Assembly: GCF_017355935.1 (NCBI RefSeq)
Contig: NZ_JAFIQT010000001.1
Span: 558,001-622,000 of the forward strand
DNA: 64,000 nt
From: Telluribacter humicola
GTDB taxonomy: Bacteria > Bacteroidota > Bacteroidia > Cytophagales > Spirosomataceae
Direction of reading: 5' to 3'
Below are positions 9,614 through 17,397 of the stretch, in pieces (the stretch's first letter is position 1; each line of letters begins with the position of its first letter). The notes beneath the pieces were generated by a model that ran no database searches, had not been told where the DNA came from, and was given only the letters and a program-made list of their open reading frames with translations. Position numbers and translations under genes: made by a program.

Positions 9614-9667
9614 ATAAGTCGTTTAGAAAGAGAGACCGGTGATCGTAGTAGCAGTTCGGCTACCGAA

Positions 9668-10000
9668 TCACATAGATAACTCCTTCGCTTTATTCATCAT
9701 TTGTACGCCATGTACCAGCGAAGCACCTCCCCGAATGGCGGCGGCTACGTGTACGGCTTCCATCATTTCCTGCTCTGAGCAGCCTTTTTCCATGGTATCT
9801 ACAGTATAGGCATCTATACAATAGGGACACTGCACGGTATGGGCTACGGCCAGGGCAATGAGCGATTTTTCACGGGCGGTCAGGGCGCCTTCGGCAAATA
9901 CCTCACCGTAGTAGTCAAAGAACTTCTTGGCTAAGGTTTCCTGAAACTCGCCGATCTTCCCGAATTTCTTAAGATCTTCGGCGTTATAATATGGATTCAT
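9668..10000 (-). CDS. Arsenosugar biosynthesis-associated peroxidase-like protein (CMD/AhpD family)
   Basis: A 110-residue carboxymuconolactone decarboxylase/AhpD-fold protein with the CxxC redox pair C58-C61 in QCPYCIDAYT. It matches the short family that accompanies ArsS genes (TIGR04169-like). Its exact step is not established; thiol-peroxidase activity or redox handling of arsenic intermediates are reasonable guesses. It is the first gene of the arsenosugar operon, 54 bases before arsS, and its upstream region is shared with a divergent acyltransferase. The start ATG is at 10000. Confidence 0.88.
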   Translation of the reverse strand: MNPYYNAEDLKKFGKIGEFQETLAKKFFDYYGEVFAEGALTAREKSLIALAVAHTVQCPYCIDAYTVDTMEKGCSEQEMMEAVHVAAAIRGGASLVHGVQMMNKAKELSM

Positions 10001-10029
10001 ACGTGGGGTTTTGGATGGTTACAGATTTA

Positions 10030-10050
10030 TACTCAATTATTTATTGAGTA
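10030..10050. promoter_or_regulatory. Perfect 8-bp dyad, candidate operator
   Basis: TACTCAAT (10030-10037) and ATTGAGTA (10043-10050) are exact inverted repeats around TATTT. The dyad lies 30 bases upstream of the arsenosugar operon and 65 upstream of the divergent acyltransferase. It has the size of a dimeric winged-helix repressor site, but no regulator gene is present in the window. Confidence 0.4.
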
Positions 10051-10115
10051 CTGCTTTTAAACATACGTTAAATCCATTTGTTTTGATCAACAGTTTCTGA
10101 AAAATCTTCCACTAC

Positions 10116-11093
10116 TTGTTTTACTACTTTACCCGATTCCTTGTCAGGCTGGCTTTACCCATCTTTCTGCGTCGACTATGCGTGGTAGGGCAAAGGGCCG
10201 TTCCTTCGCGTGGTCCTGTACTACTGGCTTCCAATCATCCCGATTCTTTTTTTGATGCCGTAGTAGTTGGCTCTCTATTGCCACAACCTATTCATACGCT
10301 GACGAGGGGAGACGTTTTCCGTAAGCCCAAAGTAGCCTTCTGGCTCCGACAGATTCACCTGATCCCGGTATTCAGAGGGTCGGAAGGCAGGCAGTATGTA
10401 CAGAATAATCGAGATACTTTTGATGAAAGCCTGCAGGTGATGCAGTCGGGTGAAGCGGTACTGGTATTCTCTGAGGGGCTTTGTATAAACGAATGGCGGC
10501 TACGACCGCTCGGGAAAGGTACCGCTCGTATGGCGTATCAGTCCTGGTACGGAGCCGGCAACCTGACTGATTTGGTGGTGGTACCGGTAGGCCTAACCTA
10601 TGAGCATTACCGAGGAACCGGAAAGCGGGTGAAGGTCAACTTTGGTGACCCCATTCTTCCTCATCACTTGGATACTGCCCCGGCAGACTATGAGAAATGG
10701 CTGCGGGAGTTTAACAACATACTGGCTGATCGGATCAGACAGGGAATGCTTGAGCTTCCGGCCGAACTGACCGATGACGAACAGATACAGCATCTACATA
10801 CTTACTTCGCCGACTGCCCCAGACCTGCTGCCAACGCTTTTACCCGACTGGTAGGTAGTATAGGCCGTGCTATTCATCGGCCTCTGTACAGGTACTTCAG
10901 CCGACGAGTCGCTACACGCACTGCCGGTACTGTCTTTTATGACTCCGTCCTGTTTGGACTGCTGCTCTATCTGTACCCAGTATTGGTCCTGCTGTTGGCC
11001 TTGATTGTAGGACTTGTAGCAGGGGGTATATGGGGGCTTGCGGTGTTTATCGGGCTACCCTTATTGGCCTGGGCAGGTAATCGCTATCGCTAA
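10116..11093 (+). CDS. Lysophospholipid/glycerol-phosphate acyltransferase-like protein
   Basis: A 325-residue PlsC-family membrane acyltransferase. The catalytic NHxxxxD box is NHPDSFFD (about residues 40-47). Later blocks FRGSEG and VFSEGLCINEWRLRPLGKGTARMA fit acceptor and substrate motifs. Two or three hydrophobic segments close the protein (about residues 275-322). It should acylate a lysophospholipid or glycerol phosphate. The only plausible start is a TTG at 10116, because an in-frame TGA sits at 10098-10100 and no ATG follows nearby. It diverges from the ArsS operon and converges on the VOC/glycosyltransferase pair. Whether its acceptor is an ordinary lipid or an arsenosugar derivative cannot be read from the sequence. 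Confidence 0.82.
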   Translation: MFYYFTRFLVRLALPIFLRRLCVVGQRAVPSRGPVLLASNHPDSFFDAVVVGSLLPQPIHTLTRGDVFRKPKVAFWLRQIHLIPVFRGSEGRQYVQNNRDTFDESLQVMQSGEAVLVFSEGLCINEWRLRPLGKGTARMAYQSWYGAGNLTDLVVVPVGLTYEHYRGTGKRVKVNFGDPILPHHLDTAPADYEKWLREFNNILADRIRQGMLELPAELTDDEQIQHLHTYFADCPRPAANAFTRLVGSIGRAIHRPLYRYFSRRVATRTAGTVFYDSVLFGLLLYLYPVLVLLLALIVGLVAGGIWGLAVFIGLPLLAWAGNRYR

Positions 11094-11100
11094 TAAAGTA

Positions 11101-12192
11101 CTAGTCACGGACCCGGCTCAGGCTCATCATGCGGAGCATCCAGTTGGGGAGCGGCTTTTGGTGCTTTCTCTTCTGAAGGTCCAGGTACCAGCCTACTTTT
11201 TTCAGGATGGGGAGCTTGTGTGTTTCTACCAGCTCAATGAGTGTACCGTCCGGATCCTCTACATAAGCAAACCGTCCTGCTGCTGATTCCATACCGAAAG
11301 AGTTCTCACTATCCACCGTAAATTGGTTGCCCCTGCTGGTGAGCATACTCTTGAGCGAATCCATATTCAGGGTATCAAAGCAGACATGAATGTAGCCACA
11401 GTCGCCCCAGTAACGGTCCGCAAAAAGACGGCTGGGCTCCCGGTCCAGGGCCTGAATAAGCTCTATCTGTACATTGCCTAGTAGTTGGCTGAAAGCTCCG
11501 TGTCTGGTCACGTTCTTACGAAGCAGTACCCGTCTGAAACGCTGACCGGCTACCGAGGCGGGTAGGTCAGGAAATACGCCCACTTGGTCATAGACTACTT
11601 CGCAGGGGGCCAGCAGTGCATTATAGAAGTGCAGGGATGCATCCATATCAGATACTCCGATCACCACGCCCGCTACACCTCCGGTAGGTTGTCCGTTCTT
11701 GTGAAACCAGGAAGAGTCTTCGGTGACCTGAAATACATTTCCATAGGGATCCTGTCCCCAGAATCCTTCTCCTTCGGGTAATGTACCATAGGCCGATACC
11801 AGGGCATGGGGCTGCTGACTGACCCAGTCGTAGGCACGCCGGGCGGAGGGAGCTTTGAACCGGATCGCAAAAATGCCCAAATCACCGGGCTGGGGCTGGA
11901 AAGTGCAGTGCTGTGGAGAACGGCTTGTAAACTGCCATATCTCCAACCCGCCGCCTCCGGCCATGTTGAGAGCCATCAGGGCCCGGCGGCTCTGTACCTG
12001 TCCTCCCGTGTAGCGGGTCATTAGCCGGGCTTCGGAGTAGTCGTCGAATACCGGTACATCAAAGCCCAGTACCCGTCGGTACCATTGCCAGGCCTGCGCG
12101 ACATCCGTTACGCCTAGGCCCACCTGCTGTATTCCGGATATATAAGGAGTAGTCATTGTAGCGTCAATAGAGGTGAATAATGCTTCTTTCAT
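11101..12192 (-). CDS. VOC (glyoxalase/dioxygenase-fold) family protein with two VOC modules
   Basis: A 363-residue protein with two vicinal-oxygen-chelate modules. The first is about residues 17-155 (ISGIQQVGLGVTDVAQAWQW to GQDPYGNVFQV). The second is about 170-325 (GVAGVVIGVSDMDASLHFYN to YVEDPDGTLIELVE). The second has the usual metal-site pattern (H in YIHVCFD, E in LIELVE). The substrate is unknown. It follows the arsenosugar-type glycosyltransferase by 27 bases on the same strand and is probably co-transcribed with it, which suggests a linked role. A second start at 12156 (MTTPYISG) is equally plausible. Seven bases separate its end from the convergent acyltransferase. Confidence 0.75.
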   Translation of the reverse strand: MKEALFTSIDATMTTPYISGIQQVGLGVTDVAQAWQWYRRVLGFDVPVFDDYSEARLMTRYTGGQVQSRRALMALNMAGGGGLEIWQFTSRSPQHCTFQPQPGDLGIFAIRFKAPSARRAYDWVSQQPHALVSAYGTLPEGEGFWGQDPYGNVFQVTEDSSWFHKNGQPTGGVAGVVIGVSDMDASLHFYNALLAPCEVVYDQVGVFPDLPASVAGQRFRRVLLRKNVTRHGAFSQLLGNVQIELIQALDREPSRLFADRYWGDCGYIHVCFDTLNMDSLKSMLTSRGNQFTVDSENSFGMESAAGRFAYVEDPDGTLIELVETHKLPILKKVGWYLDLQKRKHQKPLPNWMLRMMSLSRVRD

Positions 12193-12219
12193 TGTTGTGG
12201 ATAAATATAGGGTAGCCTT

Positions 12220-12939
12220 TCACCTTTTTAGTTGTACGCCATACTTCTCCGTTTGGATAATAGACTTGTAAAGCCGGACTAGCTTCTCTGTTTTTACACC
12301 GGAGAAGTACCCTAAGAAAACCACTGTATTAGCCAGATTGACACGAAAGTAGCTATTGTGGTCGTACTTCCGAGCCGATACTATCACATCCTTCGGAATT
12401 ATTTTGAACTTGTACCGGCGCCGTGCCCGCAGGATAAACTCGTAGTCCTCCATAACGCAGTGATCTTCGCGGTAGCCTCCCAGTTCTTCAAAGGTGGTCT
12501 TGGGTATAAACAAGGTCTGATCGCCGCCCCGGCACCAGATCCGGTCAAAGCGGGTACAGTAGGCATTGAATTTAAGAATAGGAGGCTTATCGGCATCAAA
12601 CTGGTAGCGGTAGCAGCCTAGCTGATACCCTTCGGTCAGAGCCTGCCGGATATCCTGCACATAGTCCGGATGGACCCGTACATCAGCATGGACAAAGTAG
12701 AGTATATCACCCTTAGCCGCTCTGGCTCCGGCATTCATCTGGCAGGCACGTCCGGGCTTGGGTGATACGACCACTAGGGCTCCGGCCTGCTGTGCTAGTT
12801 CCCGCGTACGATCTTTACTAGGGGCGTCGGCCACAATGATCTCAGCCAGGCTGTTGCCACCATACCGTAGGAGGTCAGTCACCAGGCGTTCTATGTTGTC
12901 CTCCTCATTATAAGTAGGTATAATAATGCTTATTCGCAT
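12220..12939 (-). CDS. TIGR04283 family arsenosugar biosynthesis glycosyltransferase
   Basis: A 239-residue GT2-fold glycosyltransferase. The N-terminal nucleotide-sugar motif is SIIIPTYNEEDNI (4-16), followed by IIVADAPSKDRT, PGRACQMNAGA, the DxD-like HADVRV (about 95-100), and the acceptor motif EDYEFILRARR (about 165-175). This pattern fits the rSAM-associated transferase 2 family (TIGR04283), which is assigned to arsenosugar loci. It probably modifies the deoxyribosyl-arsenic intermediate made by ArsM and ArsS, but the donor and acceptor are unproven. It heads a two-gene minus-strand unit with the VOC protein. The start ATG is at 12939. Confidence 0.85.
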   Translation of the reverse strand: MRISIIIPTYNEEDNIERLVTDLLRYGGNSLAEIIVADAPSKDRTRELAQQAGALVVVSPKPGRACQMNAGARAAKGDILYFVHADVRVHPDYVQDIRQALTEGYQLGCYRYQFDADKPPILKFNAYCTRFDRIWCRGGDQTLFIPKTTFEELGGYREDHCVMEDYEFILRARRRYKFKIIPKDVIVSARKYDHNSYFRVNLANTVVFLGYFSGVKTEKLVRLYKSIIQTEKYGVQLKR

Positions 12940-13080
12940 AGCATACTATTAGGTAAAGGCTAGTAAAGAATGTACGTCACCGGTACCGCTAAGGATGATT
13001 GTACCGGTATAAAAGCAGAAAAATTTAGAAAAATCACTATGTGCCGCCAGCACTGGTAATCTATTTCTTAACGGGCATCG

Positions 13081-13088
13081 TATCTTTG
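13081..13088 (+). promoter_or_regulatory. -7 element TATCTTTG upstream of aroB
   Basis: TATCTTTG matches the Bacteroidota TAnnTTTG -7 box and lies 34 bases before the chosen aroB ATG. No good -33 box is found at the expected spacing. It favours the start at 13123 over 13105. Confidence 0.45.
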
Positions 13089-13122
13089 ATTCTCCTTATG
13101 TTTCATGGTTTTGTCTACGAAT

Positions 13123-14157
13123 ATGAATAACCAAGTACAAATAGCTCCTGTTACTGAAAGTCTCCCCTATTTTTTTAGCCAGACCGATTACTCTAAAGTA
13201 GTGGTTATAGCCGACGCTCAAACGCGCCGTCATTGCTATCCGCTGGTGAAGCCCCTGCTGCCGGCACACACGCTGATAACCGTCCCAAGCGGTGAGGCGC
13301 ATAAGAATCTGACTACCTGTGAGCAGATCTGGGATACGATGACAAAGGCTGAGCTGGACCGGCACGCTCTGGTGCTGAACGTAGGAGGTGGCGTAATAGG
13401 GGATATGGGGGGCTTTTGTGCGGCTGTATATAAGCGAGGGATTGACTTTGTGCAGATTCCTACCACGCTGCTGTCGCAGGTGGATGCCAGTGTTGGTGGA
13501 AAGCTGGGTATTGATTTTCAGGGCTTTAAAAATCACCTGGGTGTGTTTAATATACCTCGTATTGTACTTATTGACCCTATTTTTCTACAAACACTTCCCC
13601 CACAGGAACTTAGGTCTGGGTTTGCCGAAATAATAAAACACTGCCTAATTGCTGATGCGGCCAAGTGGGAAGAGATACGGCATAGAGATCTGAGCGAGCA
13701 AAACTGGTCTGATCTGATAGCCCATTCGGTCGAAGTAAAAAGTGGGGTAGTAGAGCAGGACCCTACGGAGAAAGGTCTGCGTAAGATACTGAACTTTGGA
13801 CATACCCTGGGTCATGCCGTTGAAACGCACTTTCTGGGCAAATCCAAAGAACAGAGATTGCTGCACGGGGAAGCCATAGCCGTAGGTATGATCATGGAAA
13901 GCCACATCGCCTTCCGTAAAAAGATGATTGATCGTCAATTACTTAATCAGATCGAAGAGTTTATTTTCTCGATTTATGGCAAGGTTTTTATACAGTCAGA
14001 GGATGTAGATACAATTATTGCCCTGACCCGGCAGGATAAGAAAAACCGGGGCAAAGAAATCAGGTTCTCCTTACTAGATGGAGTCGGTAGCTGCGCGTTT
14101 GACATACCAGTGAGTTCAGCCGATATGCGCCATGCCCTTGCTTATTACGCAGGGTAG
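13123..14157 (+). CDS. aroB: 3-dehydroquinate synthase
   Basis: A 344-residue enzyme that cyclises DAHP to 3-dehydroquinate, the second step of the shikimate pathway, using NAD and a divalent metal. Family motifs are present: GGGVIGDMGGFCAAVYKRG (NAD binding), PTTLLSQVDASVGGK, GFAEIIKH and NFGHTLGHAVE with metal-binding histidines, and later KKNRGKEIRFSLL. The ATG at 13123 is chosen because the sequence from 13105 lacks family similarity and lies close to the -7 element. It stands alone, divergent from the arsenosugar glycosyltransferase, with no other aro gene nearby. Confidence 0.95.
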   Translation: MNNQVQIAPVTESLPYFFSQTDYSKVVVIADAQTRRHCYPLVKPLLPAHTLITVPSGEAHKNLTTCEQIWDTMTKAELDRHALVLNVGGGVIGDMGGFCAAVYKRGIDFVQIPTTLLSQVDASVGGKLGIDFQGFKNHLGVFNIPRIVLIDPIFLQTLPPQELRSGFAEIIKHCLIADAAKWEEIRHRDLSEQNWSDLIAHSVEVKSGVVEQDPTEKGLRKILNFGHTLGHAVETHFLGKSKEQRLLHGEAIAVGMIMESHIAFRKKMIDRQLLNQIEEFIFSIYGKVFIQSEDVDTIIALTRQDKKNRGKEIRFSLLDGVGSCAFDIPVSSADMRHALAYYAG

Positions 14158-14257
14158 CATATTCAGCACAACTAGGGTGGTTAAGATATTGATTATTAAG
14201 ATATAATATTCTATATTTCCTTTTTATATGTTCTATCCCTAAACTCAATTGAATAGT

Positions 14258-14830
14258 ATGATAAAGTATATTTCTCTGCTTACTGTTGCTTTGTTTGCTT
14301 TAGTCATAGCAGGTTGTTCGTTAAATCGTAAAGTATTTGTTGAGCATGACTACAGCTACGAAACAAACTTTAAAGATTATTCCTCGTATACCTTCCTAGA
14401 GTGTGAACGGGACACCAACAATCTATGTACTGAAATATACGAGGCCATCCGCCGCCAGATGCAGGCGCGGGGGTACAAACTAACCGCCGACAAGCCGACC
14501 CTGTTGGTTAACTACGGTATCTTTTACGACAACCTGCGGTACCAGGGGTACATGCAGCCGGTGATCAAGAACTGGGTGGATACCGAAAACGATGGCTTCC
14601 GCTACGAGCCTATTAAGTACGCACTGGATAAAGGTACTTTGATCATATCCCTTATTGATGCTGAATCCGACCAGGTAGTGTGGAGAGGGTATGCTTCGGG
14701 AATCTTGAAAGGAGGCGAATCCAACCCTAATAACTACTACCGACATGTAGTACGGCGCATTTTTGATCAATATCCCCTATTTGCCAAAGGATATGATCCC
14801 CGCCGGTACGCTGAGGATATTGGAAGATGA
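14258..14830 (+). CDS. DUF4136 domain lipoprotein
   Basis: A 190-residue envelope lipoprotein with a hydrophobic signal and lipobox VIAGC (about residues 17-21), then a DUF4136-like domain (NFKDYSSYTFLE through ESDQVVWRGYASGILKG). The function of the family is unknown. The ATG at 14258 is preferred; an upstream in-frame TTG at 14249 adds only three residues. It ends just before a bidirectional terminator shared with the convergent ABC ATPase gene. Confidence 0.8.
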   Translation: MIKYISLLTVALFALVIAGCSLNRKVFVEHDYSYETNFKDYSSYTFLECERDTNNLCTEIYEAIRRQMQARGYKLTADKPTLLVNYGIFYDNLRYQGYMQPVIKNWVDTENDGFRYEPIKYALDKGTLIISLIDAESDQVVWRGYASGILKGGESNPNNYYRHVVRRIFDQYPLFAKGYDPRRYAEDIGR

Positions 14831-14848
14831 TACATTGCTCTACTATAT

Positions 14849-14880
14849 AAAAAAAAGCCTGCTTCGAAGCAGGCTTTTTT
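14849..14880. terminator. Bidirectional intrinsic terminator
   Basis: AAGCCTGCTTCGAAGCAGGCTT is a perfect stem flanked by an A-run on the left and a T-run on the right. It serves the DUF4136 gene on plus and the GldA-like gene, whose stop it almost touches, on minus. Confidence 0.85.
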
Positions 14881-15601
14881 ATGGTTGCGAAGAGGTAGAG
14901 GTAAGTACCCTAAATATTTCTTCCAGCGATTCGCCCCGCTGCCTCAGTGTAGCCAACGGACTGTCCGCTACGATGCGGCCGCGGTTGATGATAATGACGC
15001 GGTCGCAGAGAGCTTCCACCTCCTGCATAATGTGGGTGGAGAAAAGCACGGTTTTATTCTGCCCGGCTGTACGGATCAGGTTACGTATCTCAAGGATCTG
15101 ATTCGGGTCCAGCCCCGTAGTAGGTTCGTCAAGGATCAGCACCGCAGGGTCGTGCAACAGCGCCTGTGCCAGACCTACCCGCTGGCGGTATCCCTTGGAG
15201 AGCTGTCCTATCTTTTTATGTTTTTCAACATCCAGGCCGCACAGTTGTATGACTTCATCTACCCGGGTCGGGAGTGTACTTGCCGGCATTCCGTAGAGAT
15301 TTCCCACAAAGAGCAGAAACTCCCGTACGTACATATCCAGATAGAGCGGATTGTGCTCAGGCAGGTACCCTAGCGTACGCCGGGCAGGCATAGGATTAGC
15401 GACTACATCATGCCCTGCCACTTCGGCTCGTCCGTCGGTAGGAGTCAGGTAACCGGTAAGTATTTTCATAGTAGTTGACTTGCCGGCTCCGTTAGGACCC
15501 AGAAAGCCTACGATCTCGCCCGGACGTAGTTCAAAGCTAATGCTATCAATAGCCCGTTGCGCACCATACTGCTTGGTAAGTTTGGAAACCAGAATAGACA
15601 T
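14879..15601 (-). CDS. GldA-like ABC transporter ATP-binding protein
   Basis: A 240-residue ABC ATPase. Walker A GPNGAGKST is at about 35-43, the signature LSKGYRQRVGLAQ at about 134-146, Walker B VLILDEPTTGLDP at about 154-166, and the switch histidine lies in FSTHIMQE. The LSKGYRQRVGLAQ variant and the ending SLEEIFRVLT resemble GldA of the gliding-motility ABC transporter, although GldA proteins are often near 300 residues. No permease (gldF/gldG) is adjacent, so the membrane partner must be elsewhere. It follows nuoM on the same strand after 70 bases. Confidence 0.75.
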   Translation of the reverse strand: MSILVSKLTKQYGAQRAIDSISFELRPGEIVGFLGPNGAGKSTTMKILTGYLTPTDGRAEVAGHDVVANPMPARRTLGYLPEHNPLYLDMYVREFLLFVGNLYGMPASTLPTRVDEVIQLCGLDVEKHKKIGQLSKGYRQRVGLAQALLHDPAVLILDEPTTGLDPNQILEIRNLIRTAGQNKTVLFSTHIMQEVEALCDRVIIINRGRIVADSPLATLRQRGESLEEIFRVLTSTSSQP

Positions 15602-15671
15602 TCGCTCTTTATATAATGTACAACTCGAAGATATAACGGCTATTGTAGTAGCAGAGTTATCTGTCCTATGA

Positions 15672-17345
15672 TTAAAGTAGATTTTCCAACCAGGCTTCTA
15701 CCGTTGGTCCGGATAGGGTAAAGAGCAGTCCCGGCAGGATACCCAGCAGGAACGCCAGTATCGCCAGGGGCAGTAGTAAACCTATTTCCAGAGCAGTCAG
15801 GTCAGAAAGCACTGAAGAAGACTCCTGATCGTGACGGTACCAGAGCTGGCCAAAGTACATACGTTGGTAGGTCCATAGAAAATAGGCTGCCGCCAGTACA
15901 ATGCCCAGCGTAGACAGAGCAGGAATCCATACGGGTAAGTAGTCCGCCCGGAAGGCGCCCATCAGGGTGAATAATTCTCCGATAAATCCGGAGAACCCCG
16001 GAAGACCTAGTGAGGCAAAGAAGGCAACACCAGTCAGTACCGTATAGCGGGGCATAGGTCCGATGAGGCCGCGGTAGTGGTCAATGCGGCGGTCGTGGGT
16101 ACGGTCATAGATAACCCCTACGAGTAGGAACAGCATAGCCGAAAGTACCCCGTGGCTCACCATCTGGTAAATAGCACCATTGATACCCTCTGGAGTCAGC
16201 GAAGCTATACCCAACAGCACAAATCCCATGTGTGAAACCGAGGAGTAGGCTATCATCTTTTTGTAGTCGTACTGCGCCAGGGCATTGAAACCACCGTATA
16301 CAATAGATATCATTCCTAGTATGCCCAGTGGGGCAGCACTGTACAAAGCTTCGGCCGGAAAGAAGCCATCTACGATGCGGATAAAACCGTACCCACCAAT
16401 TTTGAGCAGGATACCCGCCAGTACCACCGATACGGGAGTAGGAGCCTCCACGTGGGCGTCAGGGAGCCAGGTGTGTACGGGTACTACGGGCAGCTTTACT
16501 GCAAATCCGATAAACAAGAGCCAGAATGCCAGCAAGCGTATGGGGGCTCCCATCAGGTACAAGCTGGAGTCAGGGCTCAGCATGGACTGAGGGAGGTAAT
16601 TAGTCGCGTCAGCCAGGTACTCAAACCTGAAGGTATGTACCGCATTAGAGGGGGCTATACGACCTGAAGCCAGAAACTCGCGGAGCATAAACAGATGATC
16701 GGAGTTAACCGCACTTGCATCGGCTGCCAGTCCGGCAGCTACCGCCGTTTCGACTGGATCAATAGCCGACAGGTATAGCCCAATCATGACCACCAGAATC
16801 AGCAACGAGCCCAGGAAGGTATAGATAAAGAACTTAATAGCTGCGTACTCACGCCGTGGACCTCCCCACAGACCAATGAGGAAGTACATCGGCAGCAGCA
16901 TGAATTCGAAGAACAGGTAAAACAGGAACAGGTCCTGCGCCAGGAAGCACCCTACTACACTACTACTCAGCAGCAGGTACAAGGGGAAGTAGGCGCGTGG
17001 CCGCTTGTCAATGTTCCACGAGCTGATGGCTCCTATCAGTAGTACTACCAGCGCCAGTAGGATCAGGGGCATGCTAATACCATCTACACCCAGAGCGTAA
17101 TCTATGGATACGATTCCTAAGGTACCCAGCGGGAGGGTAATCCAATCTACGGACTCAGTGAGCTGCAGGCCGGGTAGGGAAGGGTTGAAAGACATATACA
17201 CCAGTACACCCACCAGTAGCTCCAGGACCAGTGTACCTGCTGTAATGGCACGAATATCCCGGGAGCGATGCGAAGGCCATACAACGGCCACTAAGGCGCC
17301 GATCAGTGGTATGACTATTAGTAGGGTGAGCAGATATTCACTCAT
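15672..17345 (-). CDS. nuoM: NADH-quinone oxidoreductase subunit M
   Basis: A 557-residue polytopic membrane protein of respiratory complex I, an antiporter-like proton-pumping subunit. Diagnostic segments are FYLFFEFMLLPMYFLIGLWG with the key glutamate, and VHTWLPDAHVEAPTPVSVVL with the discontinuous-helix motif. An extended loop of about 70 residues (about 205-275) separates two helices before GAPIRLLAFWLLF. It lies 52 bases downstream of nuoL. In many genomes nuoN follows nuoM; here a GldA-like ATPase does. The start ATG is at 17345. Confidence 0.95.
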   Translation of the reverse strand: MSEYLLTLLIVIPLIGALVAVVWPSHRSRDIRAITAGTLVLELLVGVLVYMSFNPSLPGLQLTESVDWITLPLGTLGIVSIDYALGVDGISMPLILLALVVLLIGAISSWNIDKRPRAYFPLYLLLSSSVVGCFLAQDLFLFYLFFEFMLLPMYFLIGLWGGPRREYAAIKFFIYTFLGSLLILVVMIGLYLSAIDPVETAVAAGLAADASAVNSDHLFMLREFLASGRIAPSNAVHTFRFEYLADATNYLPQSMLSPDSSLYLMGAPIRLLAFWLLFIGFAVKLPVVPVHTWLPDAHVEAPTPVSVVLAGILLKIGGYGFIRIVDGFFPAEALYSAAPLGILGMISIVYGGFNALAQYDYKKMIAYSSVSHMGFVLLGIASLTPEGINGAIYQMVSHGVLSAMLFLLVGVIYDRTHDRRIDHYRGLIGPMPRYTVLTGVAFFASLGLPGFSGFIGELFTLMGAFRADYLPVWIPALSTLGIVLAAAYFLWTYQRMYFGQLWYRHDQESSSVLSDLTALEIGLLLPLAILAFLLGILPGLLFTLSGPTVEAWLENLL

Positions 17346-17397
17346 AGAATATTAAATCAACAGTTGTTTTTAGGGTAGTAAGAGGCAGTACATGCTC

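Noticed and set aside
12979-13008. ACCGGTAC...GTACCGGT inverted repeat between the arsenosugar glycosyltransferase and aroB
   Set aside because: GGTACC-like words are very common throughout this genome segment, so an 8-bp repeat of this composition is likely chance.
14249-14257. TTG upstream start for the DUF4136 lipoprotein
   Set aside because: It adds only three residues before a normal signal peptide; the ATG at 14258 is sufficient.
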